From Stagnimonas sp965279705 (GTDB lineage Bacteria > Pseudomonadota > Gammaproteobacteria > Nevskiales > Nevskiaceae), in the NCBI GenBank assembly GCA_965279705.1, contig OZ257257.1:1240001-1304000 (forward strand): a DNA stretch of 64,000 nucleotides. Reading direction: 5' to 3'. A model generated the notes under the pieces. The model was given only the letters and a program-made list of their open reading frames with translations, made no database searches and was not told the origin of the DNA. Numbering within the stretch: the first letter of the stretch is position 1; the number at the start of each line of letters is the position of its first letter. Position numbers and translations under genes: made by a program. This document shows positions 1 to 8,878 of this stretch, piece by piece.

Positions 1-1
1 C

Positions 2-1204
2 GCTGCCGCGCAGCGCTTGCAGGGCCAGATCGAACGCACGCCCTGCACGCATTCGCGAGTGCTGTCGCGCATCACCGGCGCCGAGGTGTGGCTGAAGTTC
101 GAGAACTTCCAGTTCACCGCCTCGTTCAAGGAGCGTGGCGCCTTCAACAAGCTCAGCGCGCTGAACGAGGCCGAGCGTGCTGCTGGCGTAGTGGCAGTGA
201 GCGCGGGCAATCACGCGCAGGGCGTGGCGTATCACGCGACACGGCTCGGCATCAAAAGCATCATCGTAATGCCCGAGAACACGCCGTTTACCAAGGTGCG
301 CAATACCCGCGAGCTGGGCGGCGAGGTGATCCTGAAAGGCGAGACGCTTGCCGATGCCGCCGAGTACATGCAGGCCGAATACATCGCCAAGCGTGGCATG
401 ACGCTGGTGCACCCCTACGACGACGCGCTGATTGTCGCGGGGCAGGGCACGGTGGCGCTGGAGATGCTCGAAGACGCGCCCGAGATCGACACGCTGGTGG
501 TGCCGATCGGTGGCGGCGGGCTCATCAGCGGCATGGCGATCGCCGCCCACGGCATCAACCCCGACGTGCGCGTGGTCGGTGTGGAGTCGGCCGGTTACCC
601 GAGCGCCTACGCGGCCCTGCAAAATGATCTTTCGCTGGTGACGGGCGGGGCGACGATTGCCGAAGGCATTGCGGTGAAATACATCGGCCAGCTGCCGCTG
701 GAAATCATCCGCGAACACGTCGCCGACCTGATGCGGGTTGAGGAATCCGCCATCGAGCGCGCCATCGGCCTGCTCGCCAACGTCGAAAAAGTCGTGGCCG
801 AAGGCGCGGGTGCGGCCGGGTTGGCAGCGCTGCTGACCGACCCGGCACGCTTCAAGGGCCGCAAGATCGGCCTCGTCATCTGCGGCGGCAACATCGACAC
901 GCGCCTGTTCGCCAGCGTGCTCATGCGCCAACTGGTGCACGAACAAAGGCTGATCTCGCTCAGTATCGAAATCGAGGATCGCCCCGGATTTCTCGCGCGT
1001 GTCGCAGGGCGCATCGGCGAGAGCGGTGGCAACATCATTCAGGTGCATCACGAGCGCCTGCACGCCGGCACTCACGCCAAGCGCGCAACGCTGGAAGCCC
1101 TGGTGGAGGCACAGGACGAAGCCCACGCCGCCGTCATCGCCGCCGACCTGAGTGCCGCCGGCTTCATCGTTCGGCGCGGCAGCGGCAGTGTGGAGATGGA
1201 CTAG
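2..1204 (+). CDS. ilvA: Threonine ammonia-lyase (threonine dehydratase), 5' partial
   Basis: PLP enzyme that deaminates L-threonine to 2-oxobutanoate. The reading frame is open to the window edge and residues before the first in-window start (TTG at 17) already match the family, so roughly the first ten residues probably lie upstream. The PLP lysine sits in SFKERGA (codon 128-130) and the phosphate-binding glycine loop GGGGLISG is seen near codon 520. The last ~75 residues (LISLSIEIEDRPGFLARVAG onward) form a single ACT-like regulatory domain, so this is the ~400-residue one-ACT form rather than the longer biosynthetic IlvA with two ACT-like modules. The symbol could equally be tdcB-like. The stop is followed after 3 bases by the next gene, suggesting co-transcription. 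Confidence 0.93.
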   Translation, partial: AAAQRLQGQIERTPCTHSRVLSRITGAEVWLKFENFQFTASFKERGAFNKLSALNEAERAAGVVAVSAGNHAQGVAYHATRLGIKSIIVMPENTPFTKVRNTRELGGEVILKGETLADAAEYMQAEYIAKRGMTLVHPYDDALIVAGQGTVALEMLEDAPEIDTLVVPIGGGGLISGMAIAAHGINPDVRVVGVESAGYPSAYAALQNDLSLVTGGATIAEGIAVKYIGQLPLEIIREHVADLMRVEESAIERAIGLLANVEKVVAEGAGAAGLAALLTDPARFKGRKIGLVICGGNIDTRLFASVLMRQLVHEQRLISLSIEIEDRPGFLARVAGRIGESGGNIIQVHHERLHAGTHAKRATLEALVEAQDEAHAAVIAADLSAAGFIVRRGSGSVEMD

Positions 1205-1207
1205 CTG

Positions 1208-1633
1208 ATGGCAAAGGTTCTCAGCCTCTACGAAATGGCGGCCAGCAAGGGCCGCGTCATTCGTCAGGGCGAGATCGTCCAGATGGTGATGGATGGCGCG
1301 GGTGCATTCGTCTGCGCGGCACAGGATTTCGTGGTGGCGCAGAAGTGGGGTATGTCGCGCACCGGCTCCGGCAACATCACCACCGACCGCGGCCGCCTGC
1401 TGGACAAGATCGAAGTGCTGATCTCGCGCCCCAACAGCTTTGTCAGCACCCGCGGCAGCAGCGTGCCCATCGAACGACTGGCCAAGGCCATGAAGCAGGC
1501 GGGCTACGATCTCAAGGAATGGAACATCTCGCGCGACGTGATCGCCAGCATTGAGAAACGGCCCGATCAGACGCCGGCATTAAAAAAGGCGGCTGTCGAA
1601 GAGCCGCCCTTGCAGAAACCGCCTGAAGCCTAA
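1208..1633 (+). CDS. Conserved-looking small protein of unknown function
   Basis: 141 residues beginning with ATG three bases after the threonine dehydratase stop, which suggests one transcript. I do not recognise a family. There is no signal peptide, membrane segment or cysteine pair. The first ~110 residues look globular, while the last ~25 (from about KRPDQTPALKK) are proline- and lysine-rich and probably disordered. The 3' end overlaps the convergent acyl-CoA dehydrogenase by 4 bases and contains that gene's probable terminator. The tight spacing and plausible composition support a real gene; function is open. Confidence 0.6.
   Translation: MAKVLSLYEMAASKGRVIRQGEIVQMVMDGAGAFVCAAQDFVVAQKWGMSRTGSGNITTDRGRLLDKIEVLISRPNSFVSTRGSSVPIERLAKAMKQAGYDLKEWNISRDVIASIEKRPDQTPALKKAAVEEPPLQKPPEA
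1582..1608 (-). terminator. Rho-independent terminator of the acyl-CoA dehydrogenase gene
   Basis: On the minus strand GGCGGCT (complement of 1602-1608) pairs with AGCCGCC (complement of 1588-1594) across a 7-base loop. It is followed by six T (complement of 1582-1587). It lies about 20 bases past the dehydrogenase stop and inside the coding end of the convergent small gene. Confidence 0.75.
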
Positions 1634-2769
1634 CGCCCGAGCAGCGAGCGCGCGATCACCTCTTTCATGATCTCGCTGGTGCCGCCGTAGATGCGCTGCA
1701 CGCGCGAATCCATGAAGTGGCGACTGATCGGGTACTCGCTCATGAAGCCGTAACCGCCGAACAGTTGCAGGCAGCCATCGGCGACGCGGCACTGCATTTC
1801 GGTGGCGGCCAGTTTCACCATCGCCGCACCGGCGCCATCGAGCTTGCCGTTGGCATAGGCCACCGCGCACTTCTCAACGAAGGCGCGGTTGATTTCGACA
1901 TCGGTCTGCATCTTGGCGATTTCAAAGCGCGTGTTCTGAAACGTGGAGAGCGCGGTGCCGAAAGCCTTGCGGTTCTTCACGTAGTCGATGGTCATGGCGA
2001 GCATGCCGTCGGCGGCACCAATCGCGCCCACGGCCAGCGTCAGACGCTCACGCGCCAACTCATCCACCAGATGACCAAAGCCGTTGCCAACGGCACCGAG
2101 CACGGCGGTGGCAGGCACACGCACGTTGTCGTAGAACAGCTCGGAGGTATCGCCGCAGTGCTGGCCGATCTTCTCCAGATTGCGGCCACGCGCGAAACCC
2201 TTGCTGCTGGTTTCGACCAGAAACAGCGTGGTGCCACGCGCTTTGGCGGCGGGGTCGGTCTTGGTGAAGGTGATCACCACATCGGCGTGCTGGCCGTTGG
2301 TGATGAAGGTCTTGCTGCCGTTGATGAGGTAGTCGCTGCCATCCGCCGTGGCGCTGGTTTTGGCACCCTGCAAGTCGGAGCCTGCACCGGGTTCGGTCAT
2401 CGCGATGGCACCAACGAACTCGCCGGTCACCAGCTTGGGCAGGTAGTGCGCCCTTTGCTCCGGCGTACCGAGATGGGTGATGTAGGGCGCGACGATATCG
2501 CTGTGCACGGCGAGGTTGGCACCCAGCGCACCAAAGCCGGCACGGCCGACTTCTTCCAGCACCACGCAGCTGAACTCGAACGGCGCGCCGATGCCGCCGA
2601 ACTCTTCCGGGGTGTCGACGCAAAGCAGGCCGTTGTCGCCAAACTTGTTCCAGGTGTCGCGCGGAATGATCCCGGCCTTTTCCCACTCGGCGTAGTGGGG
2701 CGCGATCTCGGCTTGCAGAAACTTGCGGACGTTGTCGCGAAACAATTCCAGCTCGGCGTTGTGACTCAT
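1630..2769 (-). CDS. Acyl-CoA dehydrogenase, long-chain (LCAD) type
   Basis: 379-residue FAD flavoenzyme that introduces the trans-2 double bond into acyl-CoA. The signature AIAMTEPGAGSDLQG is at residues 121-135. The C-terminal motif reads YGGTSEIMKEVIAR, with Gly where MCAD/SCAD enzymes have their catalytic Glu. As in LCAD and isovaleryl-CoA dehydrogenases the base is probably the Glu of ARERLTLA (E241). I chose the ATG at 2769 because AGGAG lies 8-9 bases upstream and the sequence begins MSHNAELELFRDN as in relatives; the longer open frame upstream is non-coding. It sits 13 bases downstream of xseA, its Shine-Dalgarno touching the xseA stop. Substrate chain length cannot be read from sequence alone. 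Confidence 0.92.
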   Translation of the reverse strand: MSHNAELELFRDNVRKFLQAEIAPHYAEWEKAGIIPRDTWNKFGDNGLLCVDTPEEFGGIGAPFEFSCVVLEEVGRAGFGALGANLAVHSDIVAPYITHLGTPEQRAHYLPKLVTGEFVGAIAMTEPGAGSDLQGAKTSATADGSDYLINGSKTFITNGQHADVVITFTKTDPAAKARGTTLFLVETSSKGFARGRNLEKIGQHCGDTSELFYDNVRVPATAVLGAVGNGFGHLVDELARERLTLAVGAIGAADGMLAMTIDYVKNRKAFGTALSTFQNTRFEIAKMQTDVEINRAFVEKCAVAYANGKLDGAGAAMVKLAATEMQCRVADGCLQLFGGYGFMSEYPISRHFMDSRVQRIYGGTSEIMKEVIARSLLGR

Positions 2770-2782
2770 TGTTGAAAACTCC

Positions 2783-4087
2783 TCATCGTGATTTTGGAAG
2801 GTTTTTGGCGGCCTGAGCTGTGGCTTGCACCACACCGCGCGCCAGTTGAAGGGTGAAGGTGCTGCCTTCGGGCAGCTGTGCGGCATCGCGTGCGGCGCTG
2901 CCATCGGCGGTGAAGGCGATGGCATAGCCACGTTCGAGCACGGCGCTTGGGTTGTAAGCAGCCAGCTGCGAGGCGAAGCGCGCGAGGCTCGCGGCCGTGC
3001 GCTCGTGGCGGCGCTGCTGCGACTGCCGCAAGCGATCCCCCAATTGTGTGAGCCGCAGGCGCTGCGGCGCGGTGCGGCGCAAGGGGCTGGCGTGCAGCAG
3101 GCGTTCGGCCAGGTCGTCGAGCTGTTGCGCGCGCTGTTGCAGGCGGCGACCAGGATGCAGCGCTTGCAGCCGCGCGGCCTGTTGCGTCAGTTGTAGGCGA
3201 CGCTGGCGCAGGCCGTCGGCCATTTCGGTGTGCAGACCTTGCGCGGTGTGTCGCAGGCCTTCGCGCCACTCATCTATATCCGGGCTCGCACGCTCGGCAG
3301 CACCTGTGGGTGTGGGCGCGCGCAGGTCGGCCGCAAAATCGGAGAGACTGAAATCCACCTCATGGCCGATACCGGTCACCACCGGCACCGGGCAGGCGCG
3401 CACGGCACGCACCACTTTTTCGTCGTTGAAGGCCCAAAGGTCTTCGAGCGAGCCGCCGCCGCGGGCGAGGATCAGCACATCGATCGGCGCGAGCGTGGGC
3501 AGGGTTTGCAGGGCCTTGAGGATGGCGGGTGGCGCCTCTGATCCTTGCACCGGCACCGGTGCCAGCCAGACGGTCGCCAGCGGCCAGCGGCGGGCGAGGG
3601 TGGCCTTGATGTCCTGGAGTGCAGCACCCGTGCCGGAAGTAATGACGCCGATGTGGCGCGGCATCGCGGGCAGCTCGCGCTTGAGGTGCTCGTCGAACAA
3701 GCCCTCCGAAACCAGCTTTTTCTTGAGTTTCTCAAAGGCGGCCAGCAGCTCGCCAACGCCGGCTGGTTCGAGTGCTTCGCAGATCAACTGCAAATCGCCA
3801 CGGCCGGTGTAGAAATCCACCTTGGCCCGCACCCGCACCTGATCGCCATTGGCCGGCGGTGGGCGCACGTAGAAGTTGCGGTTCTTGAACATTGCGCAGC
3901 GCAACTGGGCGCTGCTGTCTTTCAGTGTGAAATACCAATGGCCGCTCGCCGGGCGCGAGAGGTTGGAAATCTCGCCTTCGACCCAAACACTGGGCAGCAT
4001 GTCTTCGAGTAACGCGTGCACGATCTCGGCCAGCTCCGACACTTGATAGGTCGTGGGTGGCGGCGAGATTTGGGAAGGCGGGATCAT
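2783..4087 (-). CDS. xseA: Exodeoxyribonuclease VII large subunit
   Basis: 434 residues. With XseB it degrades single-stranded DNA to oligonucleotides. An N-terminal OB-fold (VWVEGEISNLSRPASGHWYF, about residues 35-54) is followed by the catalytic region with IGVITSGTGAALQDI, ILARGGGSLEDLW and PVVTGIGHEVDFSLSDF, all typical. A coiled-coil-rich C-terminal third is also as expected. The ATG at 4087 (MIPPSQISPPPTTYQVSEL) fits family length; an in-frame start 14 codons upstream would run into the guaB promoter. It is divergent from guaB, and xseB is not in the window. Confidence 0.96.
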   Translation of the reverse strand: MIPPSQISPPPTTYQVSELAEIVHALLEDMLPSVWVEGEISNLSRPASGHWYFTLKDSSAQLRCAMFKNRNFYVRPPPANGDQVRVRAKVDFYTGRGDLQLICEALEPAGVGELLAAFEKLKKKLVSEGLFDEHLKRELPAMPRHIGVITSGTGAALQDIKATLARRWPLATVWLAPVPVQGSEAPPAILKALQTLPTLAPIDVLILARGGGSLEDLWAFNDEKVVRAVRACPVPVVTGIGHEVDFSLSDFAADLRAPTPTGAAERASPDIDEWREGLRHTAQGLHTEMADGLRQRRLQLTQQAARLQALHPGRRLQQRAQQLDDLAERLLHASPLRRTAPQRLRLTQLGDRLRQSQQRRHERTAASLARFASQLAAYNPSAVLERGYAIAFTADGSAARDAAQLPEGSTFTLQLARGVVQATAQAAKNLPKSR

Positions 4088-4098
4088 GCCCGTATAAT
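4070..4098 (+). promoter_or_regulatory. Sigma-70 type promoter for guaB
   Basis: TTGGGA (4070-4075), a 17-base spacer, then a perfect TATAAT (4093-4098), placed 20 bases before the guaB ATG. The -35 lies inside the 5' end of divergent xseA. Confidence 0.7.
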
Positions 4099-4118
4099 AT
4101 GTTTTTGGAGCCTCGCTT

Positions 4119-5582
4119 ATGAGCCGCATCGTCCAGGAATCCCTGACGTTCGACGACGTTTTATTGCTTCCCGCGTATTCCGACGTGCTGCCGCGTCAGG
4201 TCGATACCGGCACCCAGCTCACCAAATCCATTCGCCTGAACATTCCGCTCTTGAGCGCGGCGATGGATACCGTCACCGAAGCCCGTCTGGCCATCGCGTT
4301 GGCGCAGGAAGGCGGTATGGGCATCGTCCACAAGAATATGACGCCCGCGCGCCAGGCTGCTGAAGTGATGGCGGTGAAGAAACACGAGAGCGGCATCATC
4401 TTGGAGCCCATCACCGTCTCGCCCAACATGACCATTGGCGAGGTGCTTGCGCTGACTCGCGCCAAGCGCATCTCCGGCGTGCCGGTGGTCGATGGCAACA
4501 AGCTGGTGGGTATCGTCACCGGCCGCGATCTACGTTTTGAAACCCGCTTCGATGCGCCGGTGTCGAGCGTGATGACGCCGCACGACCGCCTGGTGACGGT
4601 GCGCGAGGGCGCGAGCAAGGACGAAGTCATCGGCAAGCTGCACACCCACCGCATTGAAAAAGTGCTGGTGGTAGATGACGCCTTCCGCCTGCGCGGGCTG
4701 ATCACGGTGAAAGACATGCAGAAGTCCACCGACCATCCCTTCGCCTGCAAGGATGTGCGTGGCCGTCTGCGCGTGGGTGCTGCCGTGAGCACGGGTGCTG
4801 ATACCGAAGAGCGCGTTGCAGCACTGGTGGAAGCCGGCGTCGATGTGATCGTGGTCGACACTGCCCACGGCCATAGCAAGGGCGTGCTGGATCGCGTCGC
4901 GGCGATCAAGAAGCAATACGGCGACAAGCTGCAAGTCATCGGCGGCAATATCGCGACGGCCGAAGCCGCACTGGCATTGGCGGATGTGGGTGCCGATGCC
5001 GTGAAGGTCGGTATCGGTCCCGGGTCCATCTGCACGACCCGCGTGGTCTCCGGCGTCGGTGTGCCACAGATTTCGGCGGTGATGAACGTGGCCGCCGCGC
5101 TGAACGATCGCATCCCCATCATCTCGGATGGCGGCGTGCGGTACTCAGGCGATTTCGCCAAGGCCATCGCTGCGGGTGCTTCGGCCGTGATGGTCGGTTC
5201 CATGCTCGCCGGCACGGAAGAAGCGCCCGGCGATGTGGAACTGTTCCAGGGCCGCAGCTACAAGAACTACCGCGGCATGGGCAGCCTGGGTGCGATGGCC
5301 GAGGGCAGCAAGGATCGCTACTTCCAGGACACCACCCGCGAAGTCGAAAAGCTGGTGCCGGAAGGCATTGAAGGCCGCGTTCCCTTCAAGGGCCCGATGG
5401 CCGCCATCGTGCATCAAATGGTCGGCGGCCTGCGCGCCAGCATGGGCTACACCGGCTGCAAGAACATCGAAGAAGTGCGCACCAAAACCCGCTTTGTGAA
5501 AATCACTTCGGCGGGCATGCGCGAGAGCCATGTGCACGATGTGGCGATCACCAAAGAGTCACCCAACTACCGGGTCGACTAA
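4119..5582 (+). CDS. guaB: Inosine-5'-monophosphate dehydrogenase
   Basis: 487 residues. It oxidises IMP to XMP with NAD, the committed step to guanine nucleotides. The TIM barrel is split by a pair of CBS domains (about residues 93-205). The catalytic loop GPGSICTTRVVSGVG carries the nucleophile Cys305, and the flap GMGSLGAMAEGSKDRYFQ is intact. The ATG at 4119 begins MSRIVQESLTFDDVLLLPAY, the standard N-terminus. It precedes guaA but is separated from it by a strong terminator, so guaA expression probably depends on read-through or its own start. Confidence 0.98.
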   Translation: MSRIVQESLTFDDVLLLPAYSDVLPRQVDTGTQLTKSIRLNIPLLSAAMDTVTEARLAIALAQEGGMGIVHKNMTPARQAAEVMAVKKHESGIILEPITVSPNMTIGEVLALTRAKRISGVPVVDGNKLVGIVTGRDLRFETRFDAPVSSVMTPHDRLVTVREGASKDEVIGKLHTHRIEKVLVVDDAFRLRGLITVKDMQKSTDHPFACKDVRGRLRVGAAVSTGADTEERVAALVEAGVDVIVVDTAHGHSKGVLDRVAAIKKQYGDKLQVIGGNIATAEAALALADVGADAVKVGIGPGSICTTRVVSGVGVPQISAVMNVAAALNDRIPIISDGGVRYSGDFAKAIAAGASAVMVGSMLAGTEEAPGDVELFQGRSYKNYRGMGSLGAMAEGSKDRYFQDTTREVEKLVPEGIEGRVPFKGPMAAIVHQMVGGLRASMGYTGCKNIEEVRTKTRFVKITSAGMRESHVHDVAITKESPNYRVD

Positions 5583-5591
5583 GGCTTTCAT

Positions 5592-5614
5592 GCCCCGGCT
5601 CGCCGGGGCTTTTT
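5592..5614 (+). terminator. Rho-independent terminator after guaB
   Basis: GCCCCGGC (5592-5599) and GCCGGGGC (5602-5609) form an 8-bp stem followed by TTTTT. It lies between the guaB stop and the guaA start. Confidence 0.85.
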
Positions 5615-5636
5615 CGTAGTGAAGACCGTATCTGAA

Positions 5637-7207
5637 ATGAACATCCATCAAGACAAAATCCTCATCCTCGATTTCGGCAGCCAGGTCAGCCAGCTCATCG
5701 CCCGCCGCGTGCGCGAGCTGGGTGTGTATTGCGAGCTGCATCCGTTCGATATGGACGAGGCTGCCATCCGCGACTTTGCGCCGAAGGGCGTGATCCTCTC
5801 GGGTGGGCCGGAATCAACCCTTGATGCCGGTTCGCCGCGCGCGCCGCAGATCGTGTTCGATCTCGGCGTGCCGGTGTTCGGCATTTGCTACGGCATGCAA
5901 ACGATGGCGATGCAGCTGGGCGGGCAGGTGTCGCCTGGGAGTGTGAAGGAGTTCGGCTACGCCGAGCTGCGCGCGCGCGGCCATTCCAAATTGTTCGAGG
6001 GCATCGAAGACCGTCGCAATACAGAGGGCCACGGCCTGCTCGACGTGTGGATGAGCCACGGTGATTACGTCAGCAGCCTGCCCGCAGGCTTCAGTCGCAT
6101 CGCCTCCACGCACGATCTCGACTTTGCCGGCATGGCTGACGAAGCACGCGGCCTCTACGCCGTGCAGTTCCACCCCGAGGTGACGCACACCAGCAAGGCA
6201 AGGAGATCTATTCGCGCTTCGTGCACGACATCTGTGGCTGCGGCAATGCTTGGACGCCGTCGAACATTGTTGAAGACGCCATTGCCCGTGTGCGCGAACA
6301 GGTCGGTAACAAGAAAGTGTTGTTGGGCCTTTCCGGCGGTGTCGATTCGAGCGTTGTTGCCGCGCTGTTGCATCGCGCAATTGGCTCGCAGCTGACCTGT
6401 GTCTTCGTCGACAACGGCCTGCTGCGCTTGAACGAAGGTGATGCAGTGATGGAGCTATTCGCCAAGAACCTCGGCGTGAAGGTGATTCGTGCCGATGCCG
6501 AGCAACGCTTTCTCGAACCGCTTGCTGGTGTGAGCGACCCGGAGCAAAAGCGCAAGATCATCGGCCGCGTGTTCATCGAAGTGTTCGAGCAGGAAGCCAC
6601 CAAGCTCACCGAAGTGGAGTTCCTCGCGCAGGGCACCATCTACCCGGATGTGATCGAGAGTGCAGGGGCTAAGACTGGCAAGGCGCACGTCATCAAATCG
6701 CATCACAACGTCGGCGGCCTGCCGGCGCACATGCGCATGGCGCTGGTCGAGCCGCTGCGCGAATTGTTTAAGGACGAAGTACGCGCGATTGGCCTCGAAC
6801 TCGGCCTGCCGCGCGAGATGGTGATGCGCCATCCCTTCCCCGGCCCTGGTCTCGGCGTGCGAATCTTGGGTGCGGTAGACAAGGCCAGCGCCGACACGCT
6901 GCGCCGCGCCGATGCCATCTTCATTGAAGAACTGCGCAAAGCCGGCTGGTACGAGAAAACCGCGCAGGCCTTTGCCGTGTTTTTGCCCGTGAAGAGCGTG
7001 GGTGTGACCGGCGACGGTCGCCGCTACGAGCCGGTGATTGCGTTGCGCGCCGTGCAGACCATCGATTTCATGACCGCCCACTGGGCGCATTTGCCCTACG
7101 AACTGCTGGACGTCTGCAGCCGTCGCATCGTCAACGAAGTGCCGGGCGTGAGCCGCGTGGTCTACGACATTTCCGGAAAGCCGCCCGCGACGATCGAGTG
7201 GGAGTAG
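5637..7207 (+). pseudogene. guaA: GMP synthase (glutamine-hydrolysing), frameshifted
   Basis: GuaA makes GMP from XMP using glutamine. The amidotransferase half (ILILDFGSQVSQLIARRV; catalytic Cys84 in FGICYGMQ; HPEV) is read in one frame from the ATG at 5637. After THTSK (about position 6196) the frame shifts by one base. The expected continuation GKEIYSRFVHDICG, the ATP-pyrophosphatase loop GLSGGVDSS and the dimerisation domain (GVTGDGRRYEPV, ending PATIEWE) continue in another frame to 7207. Restoring one G in AAGGCAAGG (6195-6203) gives an uninterrupted gene of normal length. This is either a sequencing/assembly error or a real knock-out. No other guaA is seen in the window, and everything outside the single indel looks conserved. 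Confidence 0.9.
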
Positions 7208-7244
7208 CCTGCGCCCATGAAATGTGCCCTCGAGGTGATCGTTG

Positions 7245-8303
7245 ATGAACACGAATTGTTTTGCCGGCCTGTTTTTCATGGCGCTGAGTGCGTCGGCCTT
7301 GGCCGGCAACAGCTGCCCCCCTTTGCCAGCTGAGGTGAGCGGCAATGTCATCCTGCCTTCGGGATGCGTGTACAAAAACGCGGTGAAAATCCTGCAAAGC
7401 AATACGACGCTCGACTGTAATGGTTCGGTGTTTGAAGGCGACCAGCGCCGCACGGGGCTCTACATCGATTCAAAAGGCCAGGCGCTGGAAAACGTGACGG
7501 TGAAGAACTGCACCTTCAGGAACTTCAGGGGTGGGGTGCGCGTGGGTTGGACGGCGACAGATAACAGCAAGGGCGACGACCATGCTGAGATTTACCGTAG
7601 AACTCCGACCAGGATTCTGCTTGATCATCTCCTGGTCGAGAACAACAGCGGTGTCGGTATCTACCTCGACGACTACGTCACTCACGTCACGGTTAAAAAC
7701 TCGGTGGTGCAGCAGAGCGACGGTGTCGGCATTTATCTCGAACACAGCAGCAGGAGCAACACCATTACCCAGAACAAGTTCATGGGAAATGGGCGCGACA
7801 AGGGGCGGGAAGCGATCGCCGTGGATTCTTCCGCAGACAACATCATCACCGACAACGATTTCCAGAACAACGCGGCAGGCGGCGTGTTTCTATACAAGAA
7901 CTGTGGCGAGCACATGGATAGCGGCAAGCAGGTGACGCGCTGGCAGCACAGCGATAACAACCGGATCGAGAACAACCGCTTCACCAACGAGAAAGTGGGC
8001 ATCTGGATCGCTTCACGGCAGAGCCGCAACATGCAGAAGAGTGCCTGCGGCGATCCCTCGATGGATGGTCATGGTCAGTACTTTCAGGATTACGCCAACA
8101 ACAATGTGGTGACGGGAAACCAGTTCACTGGAGATGACGTCGGCGTGCGCATCGAGGGCGATAACAATCAGGTCACCGGCAATACCTTCGATTGCGGCGG
8201 CAAGACCTCGATTGATCTGCCGCATACCAAGCGCGAGCAGTTCCTGCGCCTGCCCCAGGTTGGCAATGTCACGACGGCCAACAAGGAAGCTAGCTGTCGT
8301 TGA
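7245..8303 (+). CDS. Secreted right-handed parallel beta-helix protein (NosD/PbH1-like)
   Basis: 352 residues. The N-terminus MNTNCFAGLFFMALSASALA is a signal peptide, so the protein is exported. The body consists of repeating beta-helix coils rich in Asn, such as NNSGVGIYLDDYV, DGVGIYLEHS, NNRIENNRFTNEKVGIWI and NNQVTGNTF, the CASH/PbH1 pattern of carbohydrate-binding or carbohydrate-modifying proteins. I see no recognisable catalytic signature, so an enzymatic role is not claimed. The ATG at 7245 has AGGTGA 6 bases upstream. The gene sits between guaA and tadA and overlaps the possible tadA TTG start by 4 bases. Its AT-richer, Asn-rich composition differs from its neighbours and suggests insertion into the core gene block. 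Confidence 0.82.
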   Translation: MNTNCFAGLFFMALSASALAGNSCPPLPAEVSGNVILPSGCVYKNAVKILQSNTTLDCNGSVFEGDQRRTGLYIDSKGQALENVTVKNCTFRNFRGGVRVGWTATDNSKGDDHAEIYRRTPTRILLDHLLVENNSGVGIYLDDYVTHVTVKNSVVQQSDGVGIYLEHSSRSNTITQNKFMGNGRDKGREAIAVDSSADNIITDNDFQNNAAGGVFLYKNCGEHMDSGKQVTRWQHSDNNRIENNRFTNEKVGIWIASRQSRNMQKSACGDPSMDGHGQYFQDYANNNVVTGNQFTGDDVGVRIEGDNNQVTGNTFDCGGKTSIDLPHTKREQFLRLPQVGNVTTANKEASCR

Positions 8304-8797
8304 GACGGCCCGACGACACCGTGGACGACGTAGCCGGGCTTACACCAGCCGAAACCGACACGTACTGGATGCGCCAGGCGATGGCTCTTGCGCAGCGAGC
8401 CGCCAGCGAAGGCGAGGTGCCCGTGGGCGCGGTGCTGGTGAAGGATGGCGTGTTGATCGGTGAGGGCTACAACAGACCCATCACCGATCACGACCCCTCG
8501 GGTCATGCCGAGATGATTGCGCTGCGGGCCGCTGCAAAAACCATCGGCAACTATCGCCTCACCGGTACCACGCTCTACGTCACGCTCGAACCCTGCGTGA
8601 TGTGCGCCGGGGCCATCACCCACGCTCGCGTTCAGCGGCTGGTGTTTGGTGCGGCCGACCCCAAAGGCGGAGCCGTGCATTCGCTCTACGACGTGATTGC
8701 CCATCCGCGCCTCAACCACCAGGTGGAGTGGACTGGCGGCGTATTGGAAGCGGAATGCGGACAAGTGCTGCGCGACTTCTTCCGCGCTCGTCGCTAG
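8300..8797 (+). CDS. tadA: tRNA-specific adenosine deaminase
   Basis: Zinc deaminase converting A34 to inosine in tRNA-Arg(ACG). Zinc ligands and the proton shuttle are present: His69 and Glu71 in SGHAEMIAL, and Cys99 and Cys102 in EPCVMC. Total length is 165 residues when counted from the TTG at 8300, which overlaps the preceding stop. A GTG at 8321 is an equally possible start, since homologues begin shortly before the YWM motif (residues 22-24). Only about 20 non-conserved residues are affected by this choice. Confidence 0.95.
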   Translation: MRRPDDTVDDVAGLTPAETDTYWMRQAMALAQRAASEGEVPVGAVLVKDGVLIGEGYNRPITDHDPSGHAEMIALRAAAKTIGNYRLTGTTLYVTLEPCVMCAGAITHARVQRLVFGAADPKGGAVHSLYDVIAHPRLNHQVEWTGGVLEAECGQVLRDFFRARR

Positions 8798-8816
8798 CAA
8801 GAAGAAAACCTTCTTG
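8798..8816 (+). terminator. Small hairpin after tadA, possible terminator
   Basis: CAAGAAG (8798-8804) and CTTCTTG (8810-8816) form a 7-bp stem directly after the tadA stop. No T-tract follows, so termination is uncertain. Confidence 0.3.
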
Positions 8817-8878
8817 TCCGGTAGAACCCTGTCGTGCAGTGCGAGTGCCCGTGTAGCATTCCCGCAACAGGAGGTCGC

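Noticed and set aside
1717..2775. 352-codon open frame on the plus strand opposite the acyl-CoA dehydrogenase
   Set aside because: Antisense shadow in high-GC DNA; His/Gly-rich composition and no family features, while the opposite strand encodes a clear enzyme.
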